This document shows positions 35,008-43,037 of a DNA stretch of 47,321 bases, in pieces. Position 1 is the first letter of the stretch. Each line of letters starts with the position of its first letter. The position numbers were made by a program, and so were the translations under genes. Below the pieces are notes generated by a model. It searched no databases and had not been told where the DNA came from. It was given only the letters and a program-made list of their open reading frames with translations. The stretch comes from Enhygromyxa salina (lineage in GTDB: Bacteria; Myxococcota_A; Polyangia; Nannocystales; Nannocystaceae): the NCBI RefSeq assembly GCF_002994635.1, contig NZ_PVNL01000040.1, positions 1 through 47,321 on the forward strand. The letters are read 5' to 3'.

Positions 35008-36393
35008 ATGCGACGCCTCTGGCCAATGGGACTGATCCTGCTGTTCGCGTGCAAGCCCGGCGACGGCGAAGCCACGACAGACGAAAAGGTTGCGACACGC
35101 GAGGCCACGCCCGGCGCCGACGCCAAGTCCGGCGCCGACGCCAAGCCCGAGCCCGCGTCCACGCCCGAGCCCGCGTCCACGCCCGAGGCGAAGCCCAAGT
35201 CCGAGCCCGCCAAGCCCAAGCCCGACGAGGCCCTCGAGCTTCGCCGCGAGCTGCTCGCGCTGCTCAACGAGGGCCGCAAGCTGACCAAGCAAGAGCAGTA
35301 CGGTCCGGCGATGGCCAAGTACCGCGAGGCGCTGGCGATCGACGCCAGCGACGTGGCGGTGCTCGGCGAGCTGGGGTGGGCAGCGTACAGGTCGGGCGAT
35401 CTCGAGCTGGCCCATCGCACCACCGTGGGCGCGCTCAAGTTCGTGCGGGAGGACAAGCAGCGGGGCATGCTGCTCTACAACCTTGGCCGGGTCGAAGAGG
35501 ACCGCAACAACGCTCCGGCTGCGATCACGCACTACCGCGACTCGCTCGCGGCCCGACCTGGCAACGCGACCGTGCAGGCGCGGCTCGACGCGCTGGTGGC
35601 CGCGAGCACGACCGCGCAGCCAGCCGCGCCGATCATCGCGGAGGACATGTACCGCCCGCTCGAGACCCTTGGCATCAAGCTCGCTGACCTCAGCGCGGCC
35701 TGCAAGCTGCTCGTCGCGACCCGCTGCGAGGACTACACGATGGAGGAGGGCGAGTCATGCACCTGTGAGCCCCAGCTGCTCGCCGCCCCGGGTGCCGACC
35801 AGAGCTGGGGGCTGCTCAGCCTGCACAGCGAAGGCATGCCCTCGCAAGCGGCGTGGTTCCCGGTCGTGCAGACGGACGCGGGCTGGACCGCGTTTGTCGA
35901 GGTGCTCTACGAGTACAACCCGGGGGCGTTTGGCGTGTTCGAAGAGGTGGTGATCGGCGAGTCGACGATCGAGCCGTTGCTGGCCAAGGGGAGCCAGCTG
36001 GTCATGCACGTCCGCAAGGACCGCATGGATCGCGACATGGGCCTCAACGAGATAGAATTCGAGAACTACGCCGCGACCGTCGTGTGTGCCCGTGATGAGC
36101 TCGGGGCTTACTGCACGCGGGCGTTGGTCGAGGAGTACCGCTACTCACGCGAGATCGAGTTCGAGGACGAGGACGCGGACGGCGAGTTCGCGGGCATCGA
36201 CCACGACGGGGTGCCGACCAGCCAGGGTCTGGTCGCGTCGTTCGAGTTCGACGAGGGCGGGCTGTCGATCACGTGGACGAAGGTCGAAGGTGGGTACGAC
36301 CGCACGGGCCCGAACGTCGTCGTTCCTGGGTGGGTGCTGGCGGCTGGGCGCTACCCGCTCACGAAGCTGCTCGGGCTGCCGGTCGCGCCTTGA
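35008..36393 (+). CDS. TPR lipoprotein with Ala/Pro/Lys-rich linker
   Basis: 461 aa; the signal peptide MRRLWPMGLILLFAC ends in a lipobox with Cys15. A repetitive linker (EPASTPEPASTPE, AKPKPDE) follows. About residues 85-195 look like two or three TPR units (EQYGPAMAKYREALAIDASD, AITHYRDSLAARPGNAT). The C-terminal half is beta-rich, with two Cys in CTCEP. No specific family recognised for it. It is a membrane-tethered periplasmic scaffold candidate, and it lies 12 bases upstream of the lysyl-oxidase-like gene on the same strand, so the two may be co-expressed. Confidence 0.9.
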   Translation: MRRLWPMGLILLFACKPGDGEATTDEKVATREATPGADAKSGADAKPEPASTPEPASTPEAKPKSEPAKPKPDEALELRRELLALLNEGRKLTKQEQYGPAMAKYREALAIDASDVAVLGELGWAAYRSGDLELAHRTTVGALKFVREDKQRGMLLYNLGRVEEDRNNAPAAITHYRDSLAARPGNATVQARLDALVAASTTAQPAAPIIAEDMYRPLETLGIKLADLSAACKLLVATRCEDYTMEEGESCTCEPQLLAAPGADQSWGLLSLHSEGMPSQAAWFPVVQTDAGWTAFVEVLYEYNPGAFGVFEEVVIGESTIEPLLAKGSQLVMHVRKDRMDRDMGLNEIEFENYAATVVCARDELGAYCTRALVEEYRYSREIEFEDEDADGEFAGIDHDGVPTSQGLVASFEFDEGGLSITWTKVEGGYDRTGPNVVVPGWVLAAGRYPLTKLLGLPVAP

Positions 36394-36404
36394 GTGGTCG
36401 ACGC

Positions 36405-37397
36405 ATGGATCGGGCGGGTCGACGGCGATTTGCCGCGACCGTCGTGCTCGTGGGCTCGAGCGCCGCTGGCTTGGCTTGCACCGACCGCGAGTCGCCAGGG
36501 GGTGAGCTCGGGACCGCCGCGGACACGACCGGGACCACGGCGCCGGGCGACGGTGATCCAGGCGACGGTGATCCAGGCGACGGCGACGGCGACGGCGATC
36601 CTGGAGGTCCGCTGCCCAACATCGACGTGCTCATGACCCGGGATCTGGTCGAGGACTCGGTGTGGACGACCACCCAACAGTTCGCGCCTGACGACTGCGC
36701 GATCGTGGAGGGCTGCATCGATCAGCCCGGCGCGCGTCGACTGCTGCGGTTCTCGACCTACACGCCCAACGTTGGGGTGGCCGACTTCGTCGGGGGCAGC
36801 CCCACCTTGGAGCCCGAGCGCTTCACGTGGGACGAGTGCCACGAGCACTGGCACTTCTTGAACTACGCCGCGTACCGGCTGCTCGACGAGCGGGGGAAGA
36901 TCGTCGCCAGCGGCCACAAGATGTCGTTCTCGCTGATGGATCTCGCCCCATGGCAGGCAGACGCCGAGCCCGGCAAGTACCCACTGCACGACGGGACCCA
37001 GGGCATCAGCGTGGGCTGGGCCGACGCCTACGTCAGCCAGATCGACTGTCAATGGGTCGACATCACGGGGCTCGCGGCCGGCGAGTACCAGCTCGAGATC
37101 ACCGTCAACCCCGACGCGGTGATCCAAGAGAGCGACCATGGCGACAACACGCTGCTGATCCCGATCTCGCTGACCGACGTGGACAGCGGGCCGCCCGGAC
37201 CGCCCGATGACTGGAGCTGTCCGCTGCCGACGTATGGCGCCAACGACGTGTGTGACTGTGGCTGCGGGGCCTTTGATCCGGACTGCCCCAACCCGACCGC
37301 CGCCGCGTGTGAGGTGTGCAACCAAGTTGGGTCCTGCGCACAGGACGAGGCCGATTGCAGCTCGATCGCGCCAAACGACAACGCGATGTGCGAATGA
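36405..37397 (+). CDS. Lysyl oxidase-like lipoprotein with GD linker
   Basis: 330 aa from ATG 36405. The signal peptide has the Arg-rich start RRRFAATVVL and the lipobox AAGLAC (Cys25); a GDGDP linker follows. The enzyme domain (about 70-250) resembles lysyl oxidase, the copper amine oxidase that uses a Lys-Tyr quinone. It has the copper ligands His146, His148 and His150 in CHEHWHF (LOX CHQHYHS), then Lys172 in GHKMSF and Tyr209 in DAYVSQIDCQW, equivalent to the quinone-forming Lys and Tyr. WVDITGLAAGEYQLEITVNP matches the LOX sequence after it. A Cys-rich tail (CDCGCGAFDPDCP, CEVCNQVGSC) ends the protein. Bacterial members exist; the substrate here is unknown. It should act on the cell surface. 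Confidence 0.92.
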   Translation: MDRAGRRRFAATVVLVGSSAAGLACTDRESPGGELGTAADTTGTTAPGDGDPGDGDPGDGDGDGDPGGPLPNIDVLMTRDLVEDSVWTTTQQFAPDDCAIVEGCIDQPGARRLLRFSTYTPNVGVADFVGGSPTLEPERFTWDECHEHWHFLNYAAYRLLDERGKIVASGHKMSFSLMDLAPWQADAEPGKYPLHDGTQGISVGWADAYVSQIDCQWVDITGLAAGEYQLEITVNPDAVIQESDHGDNTLLIPISLTDVDSGPPGPPDDWSCPLPTYGANDVCDCGCGAFDPDCPNPTAAACEVCNQVGSCAQDEADCSSIAPNDNAMCE

Positions 37398-37445
37398 ACG
37401 AGGTGCCCTGTCGACGCGGACGTGATCAGCTAGACTGACGCGATG

Positions 37446-37641
37446 GTGCGTCCTGACGAACGGGGAGCGCGGCTGGCGAAAGCCAGGCGAGTTTGTCGTT
37501 CACGCTGCACCGCTCCAGCGGGTTCGAGTCCCGTCTCGGAGAGGCCACTGGTAAGCCGTGTGCGGGAAAATCGCACGCACGGTTTGAACGGGGGCCCTAC
37601 CGGCATCCCACATTTTTCTGTTGGAGAAAGGTAGGGTCTAC
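37446..37641 (+). ncRNA. Group II intron-like RNA remnant (domains V and VI)
   Basis: Bases 37554-37584 form a classic group II domain V: AGCCGTG paired to CACGGTT, a 2-base bulge (37076-type CG at 37576-37577), an upper stem and a GAAAA loop. Domain VI follows as CCCTACC (37595-37601) paired with GGTAGGG (37630-37636), and the segment ends in CTAC (37638-37641), a typical intron 3' end. GTGCG at 37446-37450 fits the 5' end consensus, and CTGGC-GAAA-GCCAG (37473-37486) is a GNRA hairpin. At about 196 bases it is too short for a complete domain I and has no reverse transcriptase, so it is probably a decayed intron. Its presumed end is 2 bases from the next gene's ATG. Confidence 0.65.
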
Positions 37642-37643
37642 CA

Positions 37644-38162
37644 ATGCGGAGCCGATCCTCACTTACCTTGCCCTTCGTGCTGACCTTGATCTCGCTTGGC
37701 TGTGGCGATGACGTGCCCACGGGCGAGACCTCGACCGAGTCGACGACCTCTGGTGATGGGGACGGCGACCCCGGTGACGGTGACCCCGGTGACGGTGACC
37801 CCGGTGACGGTGACCCCGGTGACGGTGACGGGGATCCTGGGGACGGTGACGGTGACCCCGGGGATGGTGATGGGGATGGTGATGGTGATGGTGATGGTGA
37901 TGGTGATGGTGATGGTGATGGGGATGGGGATGGGGATGGTGATGGGGACGAGTGCATGCCGTTCACCGATGACCCCTCCGAAATCGGGAACGACTGCAGC
38001 TTCAACATGTGTGGACCTGGCTATACCTGCAAAGGCTTCAACGGGTTCGTGTTCACCGAGTCATGCCAGATCCTCTGCACCGACAGCTGCGAGTGTCCCA
38101 ACGGCTACAGCTGCGTGCCCATCGAGGACAAGGGCGACCAGTGGATGGAATGTCATAACTAG
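37644..38162 (+). CDS. GD-repeat lipoprotein with small Cys-rich domain
   Basis: 172 aa; the signal peptide ends LISLGC (Cys20). A linker of about 65 residues is almost pure Gly-Asp with some Pro, with a stretch of identical GATGGT codons near 37867-37920. The C-terminal 65 residues hold eight Cys (CMPF, DCSFNMCGPGYTC, CQILCTDSCECPNGYSC), suggesting an EGF-like or knottin-like disulfide domain. It is an extracellular surface protein by inference. The intron remnant lies directly upstream, so there is no normal leader. Confidence 0.85.
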   Translation: MRSRSSLTLPFVLTLISLGCGDDVPTGETSTESTTSGDGDGDPGDGDPGDGDPGDGDPGDGDGDPGDGDGDPGDGDGDGDGDGDGDGDGDGDGDGDGDGDGDECMPFTDDPSEIGNDCSFNMCGPGYTCKGFNGFVFTESCQILCTDSCECPNGYSCVPIEDKGDQWMECHN

Positions 38163-38202
38163 TGATTCTGATCGGAGACCCGATCTGGCCGCCGCGCCCA
38201 GC

Positions 38203-39123
38203 TCAGCCAAAGATGCTCGCGGTCTCGCTTGCTTGCGAGGCCCGGGTGACCCAGCGCTGAAGTAGGTCCGGGTCGCTGCACGCCCGGATCTTGGCGCTGG
38301 ACGCTGCATCGACGGGGAGCTCGCGGAGCTCGAGCATCGTGAACACGAGCTCGACGAGGACCTCGAGCTTGCCCTCGAGCTTGCCCTCGAGCTTGCCGTC
38401 ATCTCGCCCGTCGTGATAGGCGATGCTGTTGAGTTCGAGTTCGGTGAGTTCGTGGCGTTCTTCCATCTTCAGGTCTCCGATCATGCGCTCGCGTTCGTGC
38501 TTGGGTACGGCGCTCAGGATGATCGCAGCGTAGCGCCATCGGCGTTCGTCCGCGAGCTCCAAAGCCACATCCCAGGCGATCTGTGCGATCTCGTAATCGC
38601 CGTTGATCGCGTGGATCACCGCCGACAGCACGACCAGCGCTGGGCGCAGACGGGCCAGCTCGAGATCGGTGATGCGCGGCATGTTCTCGTGGTCGAGAAC
38701 CAGCAAACCTTCACGGATCGGGATCTCCAGCTTTCCGAGTCCTCGCGACCAGCGCGCCACGGACTTGGACAGCGGGACCACGAGAACTGCGGTGTTACGC
38801 TTGAGGCGCTCGGCGAGAAGCGCCCAGTAGACCCACAGGCGCCAGCGCTTGACCGAGCTGATCCGCTTTTGGACCTCGACGATCACCGCGATCCCAGCCC
38901 GGCGATGTTCTGGTCGTTGGAGTTCGGCGGACAGCGCGAGATCCAAGCGGATCTCCCCCGTATCGCCGTCGAGAGGCAGATAGCGATCGAGCTCCCCCCT
39001 GCGATCGGTGTATTTCGTGAGCGGCGGCAGCTCGATATCGAACACCGACTGCAGCAGATCAAACGCGAGCTTGGGGTCATCGGCGAACAGCGAGACCACT
39101 CCCTGGTGCAGTGTGCTTGGCAT
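38203..39123 (-). CDS. Rpn-like PD-(D/E)XK nuclease-fold protein
   Basis: 306 aa from ATG 39123 (an ORF start at 39156 adds 11 unlikely residues). It opens MPSTLHQGVVSLFADDPKLA, the typical start of a family common in actinobacteria and myxobacteria. The core reads EIRLDLAL (candidate Asp) and AGIAVIVEVQKRISSVKRWR (E-x-Q), the PD-(D/E)XK-like order. Near residue 245 the run KLEGKLEGKLE is repeated, matching the KLEG-type repeat often found in Rpn-like proteins. Related Rpn proteins are called recombination-promoting nucleases or putative transposases; activity here is not shown. Confidence 0.85.
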   Translation of the reverse strand: MPSTLHQGVVSLFADDPKLAFDLLQSVFDIELPPLTKYTDRRGELDRYLPLDGDTGEIRLDLALSAELQRPEHRRAGIAVIVEVQKRISSVKRWRLWVYWALLAERLKRNTAVLVVPLSKSVARWSRGLGKLEIPIREGLLVLDHENMPRITDLELARLRPALVVLSAVIHAINGDYEIAQIAWDVALELADERRWRYAAIILSAVPKHERERMIGDLKMEERHELTELELNSIAYHDGRDDGKLEGKLEGKLEVLVELVFTMLELRELPVDAASSAKIRACSDPDLLQRWVTRASQASETASIFG

Positions 39124-39214
39124 CGTGACGCACCACCAAGGCAAGCGACGTGCCACGGCGATTCGTCAATGATGTCGGGCGAGGCGAGGATAGAAGGTGG
39201 CCCGCCAGCGGGAC

Positions 39215-39236
39215 GGTGGCCCGGCAGCGGGCCACC
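39215..39236 (-). terminator. Strong hairpin 3' of the first beta-barrel gene
   Basis: GGTGGCCCG (39215-39223) and CGGGCCACC (39228-39236) form a 9-bp perfect stem with a GCAG loop, and a longer outer pairing AGGTGGCCCG/CGGGCCACCT extends to 39195. It is 19 bases after the stop at 39255 on the minus strand. There is no T-run, so termination is likely but not certain. Confidence 0.5.
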
Positions 39237-39254
39237 TCCGCGGCTGATCTCAGA

Positions 39255-39935
39255 TCAGAAATACCAACCGATCATGAACTCGAACGCGACTGTATAGATC
39301 GAGAAGTCATCGTCATTGTTATCTCGCCAGTCCCGGTTGTCGTCGTCGAAGAACAACCCCAGGTCGACGTCGATCTCGCCGCCCAAGAACAGGTTCTTGT
39401 ACACGATCCCCTGCACGCCACCGCCCACCTGCACGTTGGCGCCCAGCGCCGAGTCGCCGCCGCGGCGGTCGTCGAAGAAGGGCACGTCGAAGTCCCAGGT
39501 CCAGAACGCGCCCGCAAACCCCGCCCCAAACATGCCGTAGCCCCAGACCTTGTTGGTGCCCAGGCCGATCCGGGCCTCGGGCATGAAGCGGACCACGTGG
39601 GTGCCAAAGTCGTTGAAGTCGTAGTCGTCGAACACCAGTACGGTGTGCTCGAGCACGCCGCCGACCGTGGCCTTGAACAGCTTGCCGCGCGCGAACATGT
39701 AGCCGCCGCCAAACCCCCAGCCAAAGCTGGGGTCGAGGTCCAGGTAGTCGCGGTGCGAGAACGGGAGCACGAACGACCCGGGCGTGAGCATGATGTAGCC
39801 GCCCTCGTCGAAGCCGCCACCGCGCTGGGGCTTCGCGGCCTTGGCTTGGGCCTGCGGAAGCCCAGCGTAGACAGCAGCGGCGAGGATGGGCGTGAGGATC
39901 GGAGCGAGCCTGCGGGTCCAACGGGCGCGATGCAT
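39255..39935 (-). CDS. Outer-membrane beta-barrel protein, paralogue of the next gene
   Basis: 226 aa from ATG 39935. The signal peptide is MHRARWTRRLAPILTPILA with cleavage near QAQAKA. The body has alternating strands (GYIMLTPGSFVLPFSH, WGFGGGYMFARGKLFKATVG, VVRFMPEARIGLGT) and the final strand EFMIGWYF ends in Phe, the usual signal for outer-membrane insertion. It is about 40% identical by eye to the protein encoded at 40021, in the same order of motifs. Function unknown; possibly a small porin-like barrel. Confidence 0.87.
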   Translation of the reverse strand: MHRARWTRRLAPILTPILAAAVYAGLPQAQAKAAKPQRGGGFDEGGYIMLTPGSFVLPFSHRDYLDLDPSFGWGFGGGYMFARGKLFKATVGGVLEHTVLVFDDYDFNDFGTHVVRFMPEARIGLGTNKVWGYGMFGAGFAGAFWTWDFDVPFFDDRRGGDSALGANVQVGGGVQGIVYKNLFLGGEIDVDLGLFFDDDNRDWRDNNDDDFSIYTVAFEFMIGWYF

Positions 39936-40020
39936 CGACCCGATCTTCACCGACACCGCGCGCCTTGTCACCTGGCACGCGGGTGCGTGCCGTTTTTGCA
40001 AGCAGGCCTACTCAAATGCC

Positions 40021-40698
40021 TCAGAACTTCCAGCCGAGCGTGAACTCGATTCCGACCTGGTACAGCGAGAACGTGTCGTCGTCGTTGTTACCCCAGGTGT
40101 CATTGTCTTTCTCGTAGAAAAACCCGGCGTCGAAGTCGACCTCTGCGCCAAGGAAGAAGTTCCTGTAGACAAACCCTTGCATGCCGACGCCGGCCTGCAC
40201 GGCGAGGCCGCTCGCGGAGTCGCGTCCGCGCGGACGGTCGATGAAGCCGATGTCCGTATCCCACGACCACATCGTGGCCGCGAATCCCGCGCCGACCAAG
40301 CCATAGGCCCAGATCGTGTTGCCGCCGAGGCCGAGCCGCAGCTCGGGCATGACACGCAGGGCGTGGGCGCCGAATTCGTTGAAGCGGTAGCCGTCGAGCA
40401 TGAGCACGTTGTGCTCGAACCCGACCCCGATCGTGCCCTTGAACAGGGCTCCCGGCGCGAACATGTAGCCGCCACCGAGGCCCCATCCGTAGCTTGGGTT
40501 GACCTCGGTGAAGTCGTTCTGACCGGTGAGCACCAGCGCACCAGGCGTGATCGTGACGTAGCCTCCACCGTCGTTGAAGCCCGCACCAGGCGGCGGCGCG
40601 GCCTCTGCTTCGGACTGGTGGACGCCCATATACAGCGCTGCCACCAGCGCGGGCACGACGATTGGGCACAACCGATGAAATGTGTTGACGCGACGCAT
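40021..40698 (-). CDS. Outer-membrane beta-barrel protein, tandem paralogue
   Basis: 225 aa from ATG 40698, signal peptide ending about SEAEAAP. It repeats the pattern of the downstream gene: GGGYVTITPGALVLTGQND, GWGLGGGYMFAPGALFKGT, ALRVMPELRLGLGG, and the final strand EFTLGWKF. The two genes lie in tandem with an 85-base gap, indicating an old duplication. No ligand or pore residues can be assigned. Confidence 0.87.
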   Translation of the reverse strand: MRRVNTFHRLCPIVVPALVAALYMGVHQSEAEAAPPPGAGFNDGGGYVTITPGALVLTGQNDFTEVNPSYGWGLGGGYMFAPGALFKGTIGVGFEHNVLMLDGYRFNEFGAHALRVMPELRLGLGGNTIWAYGLVGAGFAATMWSWDTDIGFIDRPRGRDSASGLAVQAGVGMQGFVYRNFFLGAEVDFDAGFFYEKDNDTWGNNDDDTFSLYQVGIEFTLGWKF

Positions 40699-40816
40699 GC
40701 TTCGAGCGTTGCCGATCAATTCCACTTGTCACGTGGCAATAATTGCCTCGCGACTGATTGCGTACGCACAATGCGGCCCATGCAGACATTGCATGTAGGC
40801 CGTCGCGCGGCGCGGC

Positions 40817-41890
40817 CTACCGCAATCGATAGATCAAGTTCTTGGTCCCGGCCGCTTGGCAGACCGCGCGGACCAGACCCTCGGTTCCGCGGGTGACGAC
40901 GAACTTGCGGTCCTTGAACACCTTGAACGGAAACCGCTCGCGGGTGTGCTGATAGCGGGCCCGCTCGCTGGCTTGGATGCTGCTCGAGAGCAGATCCTCG
41001 ATTGGGTCGTTGCTCTTCTCTTCACGCACGTCACGGGCGGCGATGTCACTCTGAAAGCACATCAGCAGCTCGGGCTCGTCGCTGCTCGCCGACTCGAGCC
41101 AGCGCCGCCACGCGTGACCCAGGCGCGGGTTGCCCTGGTCCGGCTCCGCGGGCACCACGGGGCCCTGCTCGTGCGGCAGGCGGAACAACACGGGCCCGAT
41201 CACGCCGCGCTGGACCCGATCCACGCTCACGCCCTCGATGTCGTGCATGTGGATGAACAGGTGCTCGGCGTCGTAGCTGGCGTTGCGGTACACGGTCGCG
41301 TGGAAGGCCTCGTTGGCGGCGGCGCTCTCACCGTCGGCGTCGAGATCGATGACCTTGCGCCGCCACGCCGAGGCGACCTGGGTGAGCTCGATCGTGATCC
41401 GTACGTAGAGCCCGGTGGCGTCGAGTTTGGTCAGATCCAGGCGAAACTCGGCGGTCCCCGTGGCCGGGTCGTGGCGGCGCAGCTGGACGCGATGCTCGTC
41501 GAGCGGCGCGTGAGGCTGGCCCTGGATCGCCTCGAAGTAGCGGCGCTTGTCGAGCAGCCGCGCGTAGACCTCGGCCTCGTCGCGCTTTTGTTCGTAGTGC
41601 GCCGTCTCGCTCATGCGCGCCAGCGACCCGCCCGCGAGCTCATGATCGGTGAGCACGCGGGTGAAGCTGGCCATGTTCGGCAGCCCGGCGCGCGCGTCGA
41701 CGTAGACCTGCTCGTAGAGCCCGGCCTCCATCGCCAACTTCATGGTCTCGAGGCTGCCCTGGACCCGACGGCGATCCGGGTAGGTGTTGTTGAGCCGCGC
41801 AGCTCGCAGCGCCGCGATGAGCTTGTCGAGGTAGGCGGGGACGACCGCGCCCCGCAACGCCTGAGTGTGCAGCGTGACGAGCTCGTTCAT
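40817..41890 (-). CDS. Hypothetical protein, operon partner of a coiled-coil protein
   Basis: 357 aa from ATG 41890; an upstream start at 41947 would overlap the neighbour. It has no signal peptide. The N-terminal 130 residues are helical (RLNNTYPDRRRVQGSLETM, YEQKRDEAEVYARLLDKRR). The middle is beta-rich (GTAEFRLDLTKLDATGLYV, EHLFIHMHDIEGVSVDRV), and a C-terminal basic segment follows. No family recognised. It starts 7 bases downstream of the coiled-coil gene, so they probably act together. Confidence 0.85.
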   Translation of the reverse strand: MNELVTLHTQALRGAVVPAYLDKLIAALRAARLNNTYPDRRRVQGSLETMKLAMEAGLYEQVYVDARAGLPNMASFTRVLTDHELAGGSLARMSETAHYEQKRDEAEVYARLLDKRRYFEAIQGQPHAPLDEHRVQLRRHDPATGTAEFRLDLTKLDATGLYVRITIELTQVASAWRRKVIDLDADGESAAANEAFHATVYRNASYDAEHLFIHMHDIEGVSVDRVQRGVIGPVLFRLPHEQGPVVPAEPDQGNPRLGHAWRRWLESASSDEPELLMCFQSDIAARDVREEKSNDPIEDLLSSSIQASERARYQHTRERFPFKVFKDRKFVVTRGTEGLVRAVCQAAGTKNLIYRLR

Positions 41891-41897
41891 GACCGGA

Positions 41898-42986
41898 TCA
41901 GCCCTCGGCGGGCGCGCTGGCGCCACCGCCCTCGGCCTGCTTCTCACGGCTCTTCATGGCCTTGTCGATCGCCGACTGGATCCGCGCCTCTTCGATCTCT
42001 TTCGACTTCTTGAGGTTCTCGTCGAGCAGCGCCGAGGTGCCCTCGTCGAAGGTCTCGAGCTCTTCGACCAGCTTGTCGAGGTTCTGGCGGAAGAAGATCT
42101 GCGTGTCGCTGACGAACTGCGTGGTCACGTTCATCGACTCGGTCATGACATCGAGCGACTTTTTCATCTCGAGCATCACGACCGAGGCGTCGGCGGCCCG
42201 ACCGATCGCCTGGATCTGCGCCGAGGCCATGTCGAGCTTGATGCTGGCGGCCGTGGTGTACTGCTGGATGTCCTGCGCGAGGTTGCGGATGGTCTCGGCC
42301 AGCTTGCGGGTGTTCTCTTTGAGGCTGGCGTAGCGGTTCTCGGCCGCGCCGTAGAGTTGGACGTTGGTCGAGTGCTCGGCCAGGAGTGCGCGGATCCGGT
42401 CCTGGTCGGTCTCGATCTTGCGCGCCTCGACGCTGCCGGCCTCGATCGTCTGCAGCTCGGCCTCGAGCTCCTCTTGCATGGTCCGCAGATCCAGCACGTA
42501 GTCGAGCGCGCGCTTCTCGTTCTCGGCGGACTCGACGATCTTGCCGTTGATCCGGTTGATCTCGGTGTAGAGCTCCTGCTCGGACTGCTTGAGCACGTCG
42601 CAGTAGCCCGCGGCTTCTTTCACGCGCTTGGCTGAGACCTGGTACTGCTGCTTGAGCAGCTCCTCGATCGAGCGCTTCGAGATCGCGATCGACTTGAACC
42701 CCGGGATGTACGAGACGACCTCTTTGAAGCCGGCCCAGAACCCGCCCTTGGTCGCGGTGCCGTCGATGTAGTCGCTGAACTTGCGGAGCTTCTTGAGCTC
42801 GTCGGCCATCGCCGTCTGGATCACGACGTTGCGATCGCGCAGGACCTTGAGCTCCGAGACCTTCGTGTCCTGGACGTTGCGCTCTTCTTGGATGTTGTCT
42901 TCGAGAGAGCGGACCGAGATTCCTTCGCCGCTGTACGCGACGTCACGGGCCAAGACATCTGAGAGGCTCTTGCTACCGGCGCTCAT
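41898..42986 (-). CDS. Coiled-coil protein of unknown function
   Basis: 362 aa, no signal peptide. Long heptad-like helices cover about 20-95 and 110-350 (EERNVQDTKVSELKVLRDRN, TEINRINGKIVESAENEKRA, EAELQTIEAGSVEARKIE). A Gly/aromatic break near 80-100 (GGFWAGFKEVVSYIPGFK) resembles a short membrane-binding element. The C-terminal part ASVVMLEMKKSLDVMTESMN is faintly like the TelA/YaaN family, but I do not assign it. It is the first gene of a two-gene unit. Confidence 0.85.
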   Translation of the reverse strand: MSAGSKSLSDVLARDVAYSGEGISVRSLEDNIQEERNVQDTKVSELKVLRDRNVVIQTAMADELKKLRKFSDYIDGTATKGGFWAGFKEVVSYIPGFKSIAISKRSIEELLKQQYQVSAKRVKEAAGYCDVLKQSEQELYTEINRINGKIVESAENEKRALDYVLDLRTMQEELEAELQTIEAGSVEARKIETDQDRIRALLAEHSTNVQLYGAAENRYASLKENTRKLAETIRNLAQDIQQYTTAASIKLDMASAQIQAIGRAADASVVMLEMKKSLDVMTESMNVTTQFVSDTQIFFRQNLDKLVEELETFDEGTSALLDENLKKSKEIEEARIQSAIDKAMKSREKQAEGGGASAPAEG

Positions 42987-43037
42987 GGCGAGGCGAGGGT
43001 GCCACGTGTCAGCGTGCGAGTCTTCCCGCCTCGGTGA

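Noticed and set aside
37518..37536. tRNA, from the T-arm-like GGGTTCGAGTCCC
   Set aside because: No acceptor stem, D-arm or anticodon arm can be built around it; it is part of the intron-like RNA.
37696..38265. Frame encoding long Met-Val repeats (MVMVMV)
   Set aside because: It is the plus-one frame of the GATGGT codon run of the GD-lipoprotein gene.
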